Positions 10,743 to 21,440 of a stretch of DNA of 64,000 nucleotides are shown here, in pieces; position 1 is the stretch's first letter, and every line of letters starts with the position of its first letter. A program made the translations under genes and the position numbers. The stretch lies in contig JAUMIR010000001.1 of NCBI GenBank assembly GCA_030847615.1, positions 378,492,687-378,556,686 on the forward strand, given 5' to 3'. Source of the stretch: Gambelia wislizenii (lineage: Eukaryota; Chordata; Lepidosauria; Squamata; Crotaphytidae). The notes under the pieces were generated by a model that was not told where the DNA came from, searched no databases, and saw nothing but the letters and a program-made list of their open reading frames with translations.

Positions 10743-12293
10743 CCACCTCCTGTCCAACCTTGTCACAAACCCATCAATTTCTATCTCCCAGCAATTAGAG
10801 CAATCAGGTGAATTTCAATTCCCTTTGTCTATCCCATGGGAAAGCCATCCAGGCTTTGTCATAACCAGAATACCCCTTCAGGATATGAAATAAGGTATAA
10901 ATATTAGTCCCATAACAATAGTAAAGTGTGCCACAGATGGACACCGACATTCTGTTGGATTCTTTGTGCCACTCTCAGGTGCCTGTCTGAGCATCTTCAC
11001 TGCACGGAACTCTTCTTTTCAAGACTGGTAAATATAACCCCAGCTTCCTGGACCTCTCTCTAGTCAACCTCCCTGCCTTTCTTTTCTATTGCCTTGTATA
11101 GTTCTGAAGTGTATGTTGTGTACACTAGCATATCCCCTGTGTTATTTCCAATACTTAAAAATACTTTATTTCACTTTAACTGGAGTGCTGTCTACATTTA
11201 GTGCTAGTATACATAGGTGAAAAGATCCCTGAGGTTACCCTTCTCTCGCAGACTTCCATTTGAGTTAATAATTCCCCCAGATAATAATAGAGATTTTGGC
11301 ATCATGGGTGGGGTTCTAAAGCACCCATCACCTCTTAGGGTAACAACATGAGCATCTGGGCATACATGCCTCCTTTTGAACTTTTGGTTTTATGAGTGAT
11401 GTTCATGAATAGGGCCAGGAGGTATACTTAGTCCACTGGTGGGACCAGCAGACCATTCTGTTCCCTTATCCACATGTATTATTATTTAGAATAACATGTT
11501 GAAGTCTGAATGAGAATTTACAAATGCATTGATACTGGCAGAGTGAATAATATATATCCTTTCCCATAAAATGCCAGGGAAGGTCTATAAAGTCAATCTG
11601 AATTGGGTAGTACAGACATTTTGTTTGTTAATGGGAATATTTGTGAGTTGAACATTATAAAATGCTATTATTTCAATGGAAGAGTTGAAAAGATGTTGGT
11701 TTTTTCTTTCATTAAAATAAATGGGATGCAAGAGGGCTGACAGTGCTAATGGCTGATGGCAAACAGAACTATCCTTGTTAATTGGTTAGTGTATGCATAG
11801 TTATAGGCAATGTGTTGGAACAGATGATTTGTAGCAAAGTAAGACTTATTTATTACCTTGTTTAACTGCTTAATGAGCTGCTAAAAGAAACTAAACTACA
11901 ATAGAACAAACTTTCACTAATTGAACTTCATGCTTCATCAAAAATTAAATAGATTTAACTGAACAAAGCAGAACCTAGCAAATATTCCCAGATCTTTGAT
12001 TTGAATGTGAAGGGTGTATAATGGGGGCGGGGGGGGGGAGGGATCTCCAGTTCAGATGACAAATTGGTAAAACCTTTTTGTTTAAGCTTGAAGGAAGATC
12101 TTATTGCTTTAATCAGAGGTGTACAGCTCAATTGCTCTGGTATTTTTATACATTCAAAAGGGGTTACGTTGCTATGTTTACTGTGGAAAAGCACTTGTTT
12201 TTCCATTTTAACCCCTTCCTTTAAAGGAGAGAGAGGAAGGCACCTTCCATATGAGGGGGGAAACAGAGTCCCTTGCAGTAATGGCATTTTGCA
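10743..12293. other. Unassigned sequence, about 1.55 kb
   Basis: No repeat family is recognised. Part (10760-11240) has an LTR-like composition but no defined ends. A G-rich run lies at 12025-12041. The 110-codon minus-strand frame (11955-12287) overlaps a plus-strand frame and shows no domain. Confidence 0.45.
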
Positions 12294-13049
12294 GCAGTGA
12301 CTTGTCTTAAGAGTGTTTTTGCCCCCAAAAGCCCAAGAAGCATTACATGCAAGATGGCAGCCACGAATTATTTTCTTGCATTAGTACTTAGCAGCTGCTG
12401 CTGCTGAACATTAAAAAAAACAAAACACCCTGATGTCTAAGGTACGCTAGAGTGATAGAGTGATTTTTTTTAAATTTAACATTTTATTTAAGGCGAAAAT
12501 CAAACATGGCACCAGCAGGCGCTTGCCCTGTTAACAAGCCCTGCCCCTGCGCTCACCCAGCCAATCAGCTTTGCTCTTCCTCTTGTAATTGCTTCTCCCC
12601 AAAAGCAAAAAGCAGGAATGTGCACCCACTCGCTGTTTTTAAAAAAAACTATGGGGAAAGCCACGAAGGCTTTTCCTGTGGTGTTTTTGCTCCCTCGTCC
12701 AAATACAGTGGATTGATGTAGGCAGGGCCGGGCTGGTTTAAGGAATTTTGCCCCCCCCCTGCAATGCTTTACTTTGGGGCCCCCATATGTTTATCTCAGA
12801 TCAATGTAACCTAACCTATTCACCGTACAGGATGTTCAGATTATAGTAGGACCCCCGTATCCATGGATTCATTATCAATGGGACACAAAACAGCACACCT
12901 ATCATAGAGTCTTCCTAGAAAATGTGTCTTCCCTAGCCCTTTTCCAGGCCCTCCAAGGCAACTCTGTGGTATTTTAAACATGTAATGGTGTAGATTTCCT
13001 CAAAGAAAATAAAGAGTAGACTACAAGCTAAACATGAGTTAGCAGTGTG

Positions 13050-13652
13050 ATGCAGCAGCAAAAAATGCCGATGCGATTCTAGGCTGCATGAATAGGAGTA
13101 GTGTCTAGATCAAGGGAAGTAATAATATCACTCCATTCTGCTTTGGTCAGACCTCACCTGGAATACCGTTTCCAATTCTGGGCGCAACAATTCAAGAAAG
13201 ATACTGAGAAGGATGGTGCAAGGTCTGAAAGCCATTACCCCCTATGAGGAACAGCTTAGGAAGCTGGGTATGCTTAGCCTGGAGAAGAGAAGGTTGAGAG
13301 GTGACATAATAGCCATGTTTAAATATTTGAAGGGATGTCATACTGAGGAAGGAGCAAACTTGTTTTCTGCTGCTCCAGAGACTAAGATACAGAGCCATGG
13401 GTTTAAACTACAGGAAAAGAGATTCCACCTGAATACTGGGAAGAACCTCCTGACAGTAAGAGCTATTTGGAAGTAGAATACACTTCCTTGGAGTGTGGTG
13501 GAGTCTCCTTCTTTGGGTTTTTTTAAACATAGGTTGGATGGCCATCTGTCAGGAATGCTTGGATTGTGTGTTCCTGCAGGACAGAAGACGATCGGATGGG
13601 ATTGCTGTTGGGGTCCCTTACAGCCCTCTGATTCTATAATTCTAGGCTGCAT
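13050..13652 (+). mobile_element. CR1 LINE 3' fragment
   Basis: The 5' part reads like the CR1 reverse-transcriptase tail (GTGTGATGCAGCAGCAAAAA onward, TCAGACCTCACCTGGAATAC). The frame 13213-13476 then contains MLSLEKRRLRGDIIAMFKYL and the later LFSAAPETK...FHLNTGKN pattern, typical of the end of ORF2. It stops with GATTCTATAATTCTAGG, the CR1 3' terminus of ATTCTATGA-type repeats. It is an old, 5'-truncated copy lying inside the hAT element. Relatives: 35750, 43255, 61490. Confidence 0.85.
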
Positions 13653-13749
13653 TCAGAGCCTGGGAAAGTTACTCTTGGATTACACCTCCCAGAATCCTCC
13701 TCCCAGCACCCTTCTCAAGGTCTGGTTGCATTGTTCCTTTTCCAACATT

Positions 13750-14095
13750 CTCTAGCCCCGTGGTTCTTAACTTGGGGTTCTCACAGGGGGTCAACAAAGG
13801 CTTGAAGACTGCTTGGCCCACTTCCTCCCTGTAGTGGAGTAGCCACGTGACAGGAACCAAGGCAAAGGCTGGCTGGCTTGGCCTGCACATTGCTATTCAA
13901 TCCACTCCAGCCACAAACTTGCAGGAAGAAGCAAGAGTGCCTCTGAGGGAAAGTTTAATGAATGGTGTAATTGCATTGTTGTTGTTGTTAGCTATTATTA
14001 TTAGGGTTTTAAATCTTGAGTTAAGTCTTGGGGCAACAGAAGATATTTAAAGGGGGTCCCTGGTAAAGAAAATGTTAAGAACCACTGCTCTAGGT
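13750..14095 (+). mobile_element. Small hAT element nested in the larger hAT
   Basis: Ends are CCGTGGTTCTTAACTTGGGG at 13758 and GTTAAGAACCACTG ending at 14087, matching the CAGTGGTTCTTAAC type of hAT MITE. The 8-base flanks are CTCTAGCC (13750-13757) and CTCTAGGT (14088-14095), identical at six positions. At about 330 bases it is non-autonomous. Both CCAAT-poor interior and lack of reading frame argue against function. Confidence 0.75.
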
Positions 14096-14223
14096 CAATG
14101 CCTCTCACATAACACTAATGGGATACTGGTGTTTTAGTGACAACAATAAAACCATTGTTCCCAGTAATATTGCTCAAAATTTTAATTTATATTCTTTATA
14201 TTCTTCTGTTAAAAGAGCTAGAG

Positions 14224-14445
14224 TGTTGTAGAAGTTTCAGTATTGCCCTATGACTGTGGAGACCAGGGTTTGAATCCTTACTCAGCCATGAATACCCACT
14301 GGCTGACCTTGGGCAAGTCACACTCTCTCAGCCTCAAAGGAAGTCAAAGGCAGACCCCCCTTTGAACAAACCTTCCCTAGAAAACCCCATGGTAGGTTGG
14401 CCTTACTCAGAAATGACTTGAAGGCACATAGGCAAACACACACAA
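14224..14445 (+). mobile_element. tRNA-derived SINE (CAACAAC type)
   Basis: The copy has GGAGACCAGGGTTTGAATCC (B box), ACCTTGGGCAAGTCACACTC and CTCAGAAATGACTTGAAGGC. The first 30 bases (A box) are degraded. It shows the intact sequence of the site into which the 6924 element inserted in the sister SINE. Confidence 0.8.
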
Positions 14446-14584
14446 ATTTCTTTTGCAGGGTGAACTCAGATGCCAGCAAGGGGAGGAAGCTGAAGAAGAC
14501 CAAGAGGGAAAGGGAGGGGAGAGGAACCAAGACATGTTAAAAGCAGCTGGAAAGATGGGCTGGAGGGGATCTATGTGCAAGGAA

Positions 14585-14652
14585 GGAAAGGGAAGAAAGA
14601 CAGAAAGACAGACAGACAGACAGACAGAAAGAAAGAAAGAAAGAAAGAAAGA
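14585..14652. repeat. (GACA)n(GAAA)n microsatellite
   Basis: GACA units (about 14608-14628) run into GAAA units (about 14627-14652). The Arg/Lys/Glu-rich plus frame and Ser/Phe/Leu-rich minus frames over it are artefacts of the repeat. A (TTTCTC)n run follows at 14760-14783. Confidence 0.9.
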
Positions 14653-15019
14653 AGCCCTTCCTGAGGGAGACAACCCTCAAATTCCCATCTCTCTCACGCA
14701 TGCACACTCACCCTCTCTGCCGTGCCTCTCCCTCCAGCTTCTGCCATGGAGGGCTGCTGTTTCTTTCTCTTTCTCTTTCTCTTTAGTTTTGGAGAGGCTG
14801 TTTTGTTTGTTTGTTTAAAAAAGAGGTTTTTGGAGGAGGAGGGTAAGAGGGGGCTCCTCCCAGCTGTCTCCTGGCTGTCTCCTTCGTCAGATTAAGGAGG
14901 CCAACACAGGGCCCTCTCTTGACCTTGGGGCCCCCTCTTGACCTCGGGGGCCCCTGCCGATGCTGATTTGGCAGACAGGTTAAACCGGCCCTGGATGTAG
15001 GATCCCATTTAGACAGGTT

Positions 15020-15985
15020 GTATTCCCAGCGTATTCCATGAGAGTTATTTTCACTGTTTAGACAACCCCAAAGAGAGAGAGAACTCAGATAGACCAACAA
15101 TGACAGAGTGAGTGCAAAAAGGGGAAGGTGGGCTGAACTTTAGGCATCCTTATGCCTTTCTCAGCCATGACAGCTTTCCTGGCTTTTCTTTGTCTCCCTC
15201 TAAGCTTCTGTCTGGGGTTTGGTTAAGGCTTCCCCAGAGGGTACCTCCTAATTCTAGCATGTGAAAATGCTTACATGCAAGTCCTGGGTAAGGGCCCTCT
15301 GCTCCTTTCTGACTCTCTTCCATGGCTCGACTTCTCCTTCCCTAACTACAGTATCTGGCAAACCTCTTCTCACTCAAGTCAAGAGGATAGATCTGCATCA
15401 TCTGCTCCACTTCTGCTCTCTTGGCACTTCTGTCTTCCACACATTCCCTCCCTTTACTGTTTGTAACCAGTCCTTTATTGGCCTCCCTGCTTCTCCACTA
15501 GCATACCTTCCCTGTGTGGGCTTTAACTGAGCCAAACAGCAAGCTCTCAATGACCATTGATGGCCATGGAATGGAGAGCACATAAGGCAATACCTTTGAA
15601 TTCACAGTTGTCAGATGGCCTTTCCTGACTCTAGCCACAATTTATCTATTGCATTGCTACTGCCTGTATTCTACCCACCCGCCCATTTAAATATCTGCTA
15701 TTTTAAAACAGTTTTCTAATTTTTTAGGCTGCCTTAAGATCTGCTGAAAGTTCAGTGCTTTTATTGAATGGGACCTTAAGCTTAGGTCTGGGCAAAATTG
15801 CTTATTTGATGAGAGAATTTTATTCATTGACATCAGAACTGGGTGTCTCCTTATTCCATGAAAAACAGAGGGACCAAGTCAATGTTTGGTCAATGCTTGA
15901 GGAGAAGCTTAGTGATTTGAAGGGCTATGCTTAAGGAATTTCAGGACCTCATTGGCCATTTAAATTTCACGTTCAGGCTTGTGGT
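15020..15985. other. Unassigned sequence
   Basis: No recognised repeat or coding domain. Three overlapping frames (15261-15583) on both strands carry no motif. Confidence 0.5.
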
Positions 15986-16066
15986 GCTTGGTAAGGCTTT
16001 TTTAGGGCATCTCTGTGACACTATATGGATCCCATCTTGGGAGAAAGGTGGGATTTAAATAAAATA

Positions 16067-16107
<41 letters not shown>

Positions 16108-16108
16108 G
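15986..16108 (+). mobile_element. L2-like 3' tail with (GATA)n
   Basis: GGGAGAAAGGTGGGATTTAAATAAAATA is followed by a (GATA)n/(ATAG)n microsatellite (about 16065-16107). The order, tail then simple repeat, is how L2-like and SINE copies end elsewhere in this window (18058, 34700). Confidence 0.6.
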
Positions 16109-16374
16109 TGTAATACATAAACCCCATCACAGGATTAGGATTACAGGTACTCAAGAGATTAGGGAGGATTTGAGGTCTGGCAGGAATTTCTTGCTCCCAT
16201 TTTGGGCTCCTTTGTTTTTAGGATGTATTTTCACGGATGTTGGTGTGCCCAGGCATGGCCTGAGGAGTGGGTGGAAGAAGGTTTGTTACTTCTTAACATC
16301 CCTGGAGGGATTTTTTTTTCCAATTGTGTTTTTTTTTTCATTTTTTTTCCAATTGTGTTCACATCTGGGCAGGG

Positions 16375-17065
16375 GAGTTGACTAACTCCTCTGTTCATTT
16401 CTTATGCAATAATATGGCCATGGTGCAGGTTATTAATTTCCTGTCCTCTAGGTCCCTACGAGTTTGGTCAGGGTTGTTACACTACAGTGTCTTCAGTATA
16501 ATATACTCTTTACAGTGCTCCATGTGGCTGGATTGGACAATGGGATTGCCAATTGCCGATGCTCTTTCCCACCAACAGATCGGTTGCTTCAGACAACTGG
16601 CTTCTGAGGCAGAGGCCCATCCAGATACCATGCTGGCAGACCTGTGGCAGCTTGGAGGGGTGAGATTGTCAGGTCACTTAGCCTGTCTATAGCTCCCTAC
16701 TAGGAGAAGTGATAGGAAGGCTGGGTTGGAATTTGAGCATCTTAGGTCAGGCGAAGCGCTTCAGGCTATTTGGCCAATTCCTGTTTCTCATTTTTTAAAA
16801 AAATTCCATATACACCTGAGGGGTAAGGATTTAGCTCCACAGTCCATTCGGCTTATGCTGTCAGCATTGGCCTTTGCTGCCAGTGTGCAAGGGTGTCAGG
16901 ATAACACAACTGACTTCAGGATTCACAAGGTGCTGGAGGGATGGTCGTTGGAGTAGGGCAGGATGTCTGATAAACACAGAGCATTATCACCTGATGTCCT
17001 TAAGAGGCTGGGGTGTATTTGATCACTAAGGACTATGGGCTAAGACTCAAAAATGCTATTTTTAT
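16375..17065 (+). pseudogene. DIRS-type retrotransposon fragment (RNase H end plus recombinase start)
   Basis: One frame around 16384-16690 reads FLCNNMAMVQVINFLSSRSL, then IADALSHQQIGCFRQLASEA, the C-terminal RNase H segment of DIRS polymerases. A second frame (16726-16956) reads ALQAIWPIPVSHFLKKF, then RGKDLAPQSIRLMLSALAFA and FRIHKVLEGWS, the N-terminal domain of the DIRS tyrosine recombinase. The catalytic half is absent after a stop near 17020. The Asp of the usual CDN motif is Asn here. It is a truncated, frame-shifted copy from a lineage distinct in sequence from 39.9-42.4 kb. Confidence 0.8.
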
Positions 17066-17235
17066 ATAACTGGGTATGGTTCAGAGTGTATAAGAACACA
17101 ACATAAAATAAGTAGAGATGTAAATTATACCTGAAAATAAACAATAACAAACATTTAATTGACTGCTGTAATATTATTATAACAAATTAAACAAACTATG
17201 ATGTATTATCCAATAAACAAAGAAATGTAATTCTC

Positions 17236-17258
17236 TCACTCTCTCTCTCTCTCTCTGG
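17236..17258. repeat. (CT)n microsatellite at LINE 3' end
   Basis: It abuts the LINE terminus GGCTTTTCTTCACAAACGAA on the minus strand. The same CT-rich tail abuts the copy at 22839, so it is probably the element's own simple-repeat tail. Confidence 0.75.
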
Positions 17259-17812
17259 CTTTTCTTCACAAACGAAGATTCGGGAAGGACTCATCCCACG
17301 CTTTCTGCAAGCGCGCTGATGACTAAAAAGGCCAATCCGAGATAAACAAGTCTGATTGCAGAAAGCACAGAAGAAGGTCTCCTTGGGTGATGTTTCTGGG
17401 TTGTGATTCTTTCTGCATTGTTGTTTCTCTTCAAGACTTGTTCGGCGTGAGTTCTCAAGTAAGGCTGCAGCATTGTGGATAGTGCGTCTCCATGCCTCCC
17501 GATGTGAGTCCAGGGTGGACCATTGTTGGTGATCAATTTGGCCAAGCCTGAGATGTTTTTTCAGAGAGTCCTTGTATCACTTTTTTGGAGCACCCCTCTT
17601 ACGCTGACCCATAGAGTAGTATTTTTGGAAGGCGATGGTCCTCCATCCTAGAAACATGCCCTGCCCAGCGCAGCTGTGTTCTCAATGTCATGGCCTCAAT
17701 GCCGGTGATCCCTGCTTGCTCAAGGACAGCAACATTCATCACATAGTCAGTCCAGTGTATATTTAGGATTGTGCATATACAGCGCTGATGAAAGCGTTCG
17801 AGGAGTCATAAC
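17259..17812 (-). mobile_element. 5'-truncated LINE, same family as 30.0-34.0 kb
   Basis: In reverse complement it follows the 3' part of the LINE at 33470-34026 almost continuously: the coding segment for ...GHISRMED, the GQR(K)RGAPKK segment, and the C-terminal zinc finger ending near 17285-17370. It stops at GGCTTTTCTTCACAAACGAA. Stops and small indels break the frame. Its 5' boundary (about 17812) lies in the segment after the reverse-transcriptase domain. Confidence 0.85.
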
Positions 17813-17924
17813 ATTTTTTAAACAGAAATATCAGTGGTCTGAAAAGAAGCATACATTTGGCCACACAAAAGGTGCTCAAAAAGTCCTAAATATCTATTAA
17901 CTCTAACATCATCATTCTTCTCCT

Positions 17925-18100
17925 GTCTGATTTGTAACATCTTTGCCTGATGAAGAAGGCAGCCAAGCTTTGAAAGTTTGCATGATGTATTTTGTGCTTT
18001 TTAGTTGGCCCAATAGTTGGCCCGATTGTTTTAACAAAGGGGCGGGGTATAAATAAATTTTATTATTATTATTATTATTAAAAGGTACCACTGTTTTGCA
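17925..18100 (+). mobile_element. Interspersed repeat with embedded L2-like tail and (TTA)n
   Basis: CTGATGAAGAAGGCAGCC, AGCTTTGAAAGTTTGCATG and ATTTTGTGCTTTTTAGTTGG match a repeat common in reptile DNA. GGGGCGGGGTATAAATAAAT and (TTA)n at 18058-18081 are an L2-like tail placed inside it, before AAAAGGTACCACTG resumes. Class is not assigned. Confidence 0.45.
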
Positions 18101-18221
18101 GATTTTGTATTTTGTTGTATTTTGCTGCAAAGCCATCATGGCTACCCCTGAATATGATTGATGGAAGCCAGGAAAACTCAAACTTCTGTCTCTTATCTAT
18201 ACATCTCCTATGCGGGAGATT

Positions 18222-18260
18222 GTGTGTGTGTGTGAGTGTGTGTGTGTATGCTTGCATGTG
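18222..18260. repeat. (TG)n microsatellite
   Basis: A run of TG dinucleotides with one GAGTG interruption. The stretch 18261-18627 after it contains nothing recognised. Confidence 0.85.
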
Positions 18261-18627
18261 TGCTGGTGAACCCTTCAATGACTCATCACATGATTTGCAT
18301 AATGAGCAAATAATTGCCAATACTAAGAGCAAGAGGGAGAAACATTCCTGCTGCCTGATAAAGTGAGTCAGGAAAGTTGAAGGTTGAATTGGGGTGATGG
18401 ATGGAGGTGGGGGATCAACAAGGCTCGAGAAAGGAGAGAGTAGATGAGGGGCAGAGGAAAGGCCCTGGGGAGGGCAGGGGACTAAGGGATAAGCAATCCA
18501 GGCAAAGCTAGTTCTTCCAGAAAGAGTGCAGGTGTAGAGAAATAATATTGGGAGAGGTCAGTAGTCTAGAAAGCAGGTGAGCCTTGGTGCTTTCCTTAGT
18601 TTTCTATATTAAATCAGCTACATCAGT

Positions 18628-19240
18628 CTGCGGAGATTATCAGACGTGTTAAAAGTGGCATTACACGAATAGCAGGAGATCGCAAAAGGGCTCCCTTTTC
18701 AGACAATTTCATTCCCCCCTCATTATGCACCCATTCTGCTGCCGTTCCACTGGTGCTGCTTTTTATTGATGGGAGAAGCCATCAATAGATCCACCTTTCC
18801 ATTTCTGTCACGGATGTTCCTTTGAATGAAAAGGTGCCCTGTTATGCTGGCGAGATCCCAGTGTCAATGGGAGGTGCCTTCCAGCATACTTCTTGGTGAG
18901 ATTGGGACATCCAGGTAAGTTACACTCTTTTTTATACCCTCCCCGTGTTATTTGTAATGTTTTTAGTGTGTTTAGGTGCTTGGTGTTCCTTTTTTGTGTT
19001 TATTTTTATTTTTGAATCTCCCGCACTTGCGTCTTCTCACGAGAATCTGCGGCATTTCGATCCAGGAAGTGAACGGAGCTCTGTTAAGAGTTCCATTCAC
19101 TCCTGGGCTGCTGGAATGATGGGAGAGGAGGTAAGTGTGATGGGGAGGGTGATTGCTGCATGACAGGGATGGGACAGGGGCGGGAAAGGAGATTGTGGGA
19201 CAGGAATGCTTTTTTTGTCCCTGTCTGATAATCTCCTCAA
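18628..19240 (-). mobile_element. TIR element (GGAGATTATC class)
   Basis: The element 18633-19235 starts GAGATTATCAGACGTG and ends GTCTGATAATCTC. It carries the shared modules in reverse orientation: TTGGTGAGATTGGGACATCCAGGTAAG near 18893-18919 (complement of the CTGGATGTCC module at 57710), TTCTCACGAGAATCTGCGG near 19035, and AGTGAACGGAGCTC near 19068. Flanks are CTGCG and CTCAA, a poor match, so this copy does not by itself support a 5-bp duplication. It aligns with 57413-57975 in opposite orientation. Confidence 0.75.
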
Positions 19241-19497
19241 TCTGGTCAGTTCCTGGAATAAGGGATGTCCTGGTGAATCAACCTATCTATGCCACTTTGG
19301 ATTCTTTCCTGGAAGAAAAGCAGGGTATCAGTGAAATAAATGGAAGTGATTTTTTTCCTAAAAATATGCTTAAAATTGGGTTGATAGAATGATGAGTTAG
19401 TTCAGAACTGGCGGTGGGAGCTCTCTTTTCTTCTCTCAGACAGGCACATTCTTTGACATGTCACAATATTTATTAAATTATCAGTGTGGTGGCAAGC

Positions 19498-20185
19498 CTC
19501 TGGGGTTGTTTAAATGGCAAAAATACTCCTCACGGAATGCAAGGAGAATACGAGTGGTCTTAATGGCATCCTGTATTGTACTGCTGTATTTGGAAGGAGA
19601 GGGGCTAAATCTACCATATACTCCACAGGAAAAGCATTTGTGGCTTTTCCTGGAGTTTAAAAAAAAAAATTCTTACTCATTGGGGCAAGCAATGCAAATG
19701 TGCATTCTTACTCATTGGGGCAAGCAATGCAAATTGATTCACCTTCCTATACAATATGAAAGGCGATTGGCCATTTAATCTCAGGGGGAGGGCTTGCTAA
19801 TAATACAAGCACCCAAAACTGCCATTTTTTTAAAAAAAAATTGCCTTAGCAAGTGAACACTAATGTGATAAAACAGGAGTTTGTGGGGGGGTTGCTTTTC
19901 TTTTAAGGCAAAATAACACTCTATCACACCTTGTGAATAGTTTTTTTTTAAAAAACTGTTTTGTGGCAGCAAATTGGTAAGTAAAAATGTGAGTAACTCA
20001 CTCGCAGCTGCCATCTTGATTCATAGGCATGCCTGTTTGCACAGCAAATGTGGATAGCTTTGCATGGCTGCGATCTACCTAATCTCTCCAAAAAACAACA
20101 ACATTAAGACAAATTGCAGCAGCTGCAAGTTGCCTTTACTGCAGAGCAATCCACTTCTTTTTGCCCAGTATAGACAAGCCCTCTG
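19498..20185 (+). mobile_element. TIR element, exact CTCTG duplication
   Basis: The element 19503-20180 starts GGGTTGTTTAAATGGC and ends GCCCAGTATAGACAAGCC. CTCTG is duplicated exactly (19498-19502 and 20181-20185). It has relatives at 12299 (minus) and 44134 (plus), sharing ACTCCTCACNGAATG, AATGGCATC, the GATTGG(C/T)C box and CAAGATGGCAGC. A 35-base unit (ATTCTTACTCATTGGGGCAAG...) is tandemly repeated at about 19669-19738. The 106-codon frame at 19458-19778 spans the left boundary and is not a gene. Confidence 0.8.
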
Positions 20186-20346
20186 TCACTGATGTACTAA
20201 GCTGTTCTGATGTCATGGAATGGAGACTGAAATTTCCAAGGAGCGATGACAGTCTGACAATTAGATGGTGTCTGCATTAAAGACATGCTTGTTTTCAACT
20301 ACCCTGAGATACTACCACTGAGCTTGGTGTCCACCTTAATGAAGGT

Positions 20347-20370
20347 ATAGATAGATAGATATAGAGACAG

Positions 20371-20408
<38 letters not shown>

Positions 20409-20409
20409 G
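20347..20409. repeat. (GATA)n microsatellite
   Basis: Imperfect GATA/GACA units. The minus-strand YLSIYLSIYL frame over it is the translated repeat. Confidence 0.9.
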
Positions 20410-20472
20410 GCTAGGATATGTAGCATCCCATTTCCCCAGTCTTTTATTGTAAGTGACACTGCAATCCTCACA

Positions 20473-20788
20473 TTTAGGAGTTTATCAGATGTGGGGGAAC
20501 ACGCCAAAAACTTGTGTTCCCAACTGCACCAGAATATCGCTAGAAGAACAGAAAGGGCGGCCTTACCAGACTCCTGTGTCCTTCTGCCATTCTGGGGGTG
20601 TAGTGCTGCCACAGACAAGGCTTCCCTTTTCTATTGACGGGGACAAGCAGCCAATAAAAAGGGACAGCTTACTGACAGCCGTGCTATGCTCCGGTTATGC
20701 TGGAGGAGGTCATCTGATAATGGAGCCCATTCCTGTTCTTCTAGCTATCTTTTGACGTGTTTTTGGCCATGCCTGATAATCTCCTTAG
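20473..20788 (+). mobile_element. Short TIR element (GGAGATTATC class), TTTAG/CTTAG duplication
   Basis: The element 20478-20783 starts GAGTTTATCAGATGTG and ends TGCCTGATAATCTC. Flanks are TTTAG (20473-20477) and CTTAG (20784-20788), differing at one base. Length 306 bases. The 100-codon frame at 20453-20755 crosses the left boundary and is not treated as a gene. Confidence 0.75.
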
Positions 20789-21440
20789 TCAAAAGTAAGC
20801 AGCACTGCATTCAATAAGACTTGCTCCCAAGGAGTGCGCTTGGAATTCCACTGTGAAATGCATGTGTTTTTGTGCGACCTTTGTCACATTTTGTTTTGAA
20901 CAAATAAATGATGCACATAATTCATAGTCATTCTATTTTTGGAATAGCTGAAAGAAATGGAAGCAGACATATGTATCAACACTTGTGATGTTAATTTTCA
21001 AGGCCTAACCTCCAGAAAGTTCATCTGCATCTTTCCAAATAGTATAGGGCGTGGCTGTAAGTTTGCCTATTTTTATTTGTGAAATTAACATTCTGTCAAT
21101 GGTTGTTCAGTGATTTATAGCCCCATTATCATTCTGCATAGATCAGCTACAACAGATTATAGTACAACTACATATATCAGTCTTTATGCAGCTTCTTCGG
21201 TACATCAGTCAAGGTTCTTTTTTAAATACTAATATGCATATCATGTCATACTTGAAAAACAAACATTGATCTTCTTGTACCCTGCCACTCTCTACCTCCC
21301 AACTTTGTCATTGGTACTCATATTTCAGAGATAAGGATTAATTCAAACTGACAAATGTTTCTGGCCAGTATGAAAGAATAAAGTGAGGGATATATTATAC
21401 AAACATTACAGTGTAATGCACTGTCCTGTGTGCCCCCATA
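20789..21440. other. Unassigned sequence
   Basis: AT-rich, with no recognised repeat or coding motif. Confidence 0.5.

Larger units (their letters stand above)
12715..15001 (+). mobile_element. hAT DNA element, exact 8-bp duplication GATGTAGG
   Basis: The element 12723-14993 starts CAGGGCCGGGCTGGTTTAAG and ends GGTTAAACCGGCCCTG. It is flanked by exact GATGTAGG copies (12715-12722 and 14994-15001). The 8-bp duplication and CAGGG...CCCTG ends are the hallmark of the hAT superfamily. No transposase is visible; the 2.27 kb is mostly nested repeats (CR1 at 13050, smaller hAT element at 13758, SINE at 14224, microsatellite at 14600). A short relative in reverse orientation is at 24063-24296. Confidence 0.9.
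12299..15019 (-). mobile_element. TIR-element relative (19.5 kb type), interrupted by a hAT element
   Basis: In reverse complement, 12299-12722 aligns with 19503-20180 (shared: CAAGATGGCAGC, GATAGAGTG, GGGCAGGGCTTG, TGATTGG, GTGCACATTC, CACAGGAAAAGC, TGTATTTGGA). It continues past the hAT insertion at 15002 as CCCATTTAGACAGG, matching the TIR at 19503. The outer end near 12299 is degraded (GACTTGTCTTA), and a clean duplication is not visible here, so boundaries are approximate. Confidence 0.6.

Noticed and set aside
10760..11240. Possible LTR starting TGTCACAAACCC
   Set aside because: No matching CA end, duplication, polyadenylation signal or primer site found.
14407..14673. Minus-strand frame with Ser/Leu/Val/Cys repeats
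   Set aside because: It translates the (GACA)n(GAAA)n microsatellite.
18628..19240. CTGCG/CTCAA as a 5-bp duplication
   Set aside because: Only two of five bases match, so it was not counted in support of the CNNNG pattern even though the TIRs fit.
19669..19738. CRISPR-like direct repeat
   Set aside because: Only two adjacent 35-base units without spacers; a tandem duplication inside a TIR element of a vertebrate genome.
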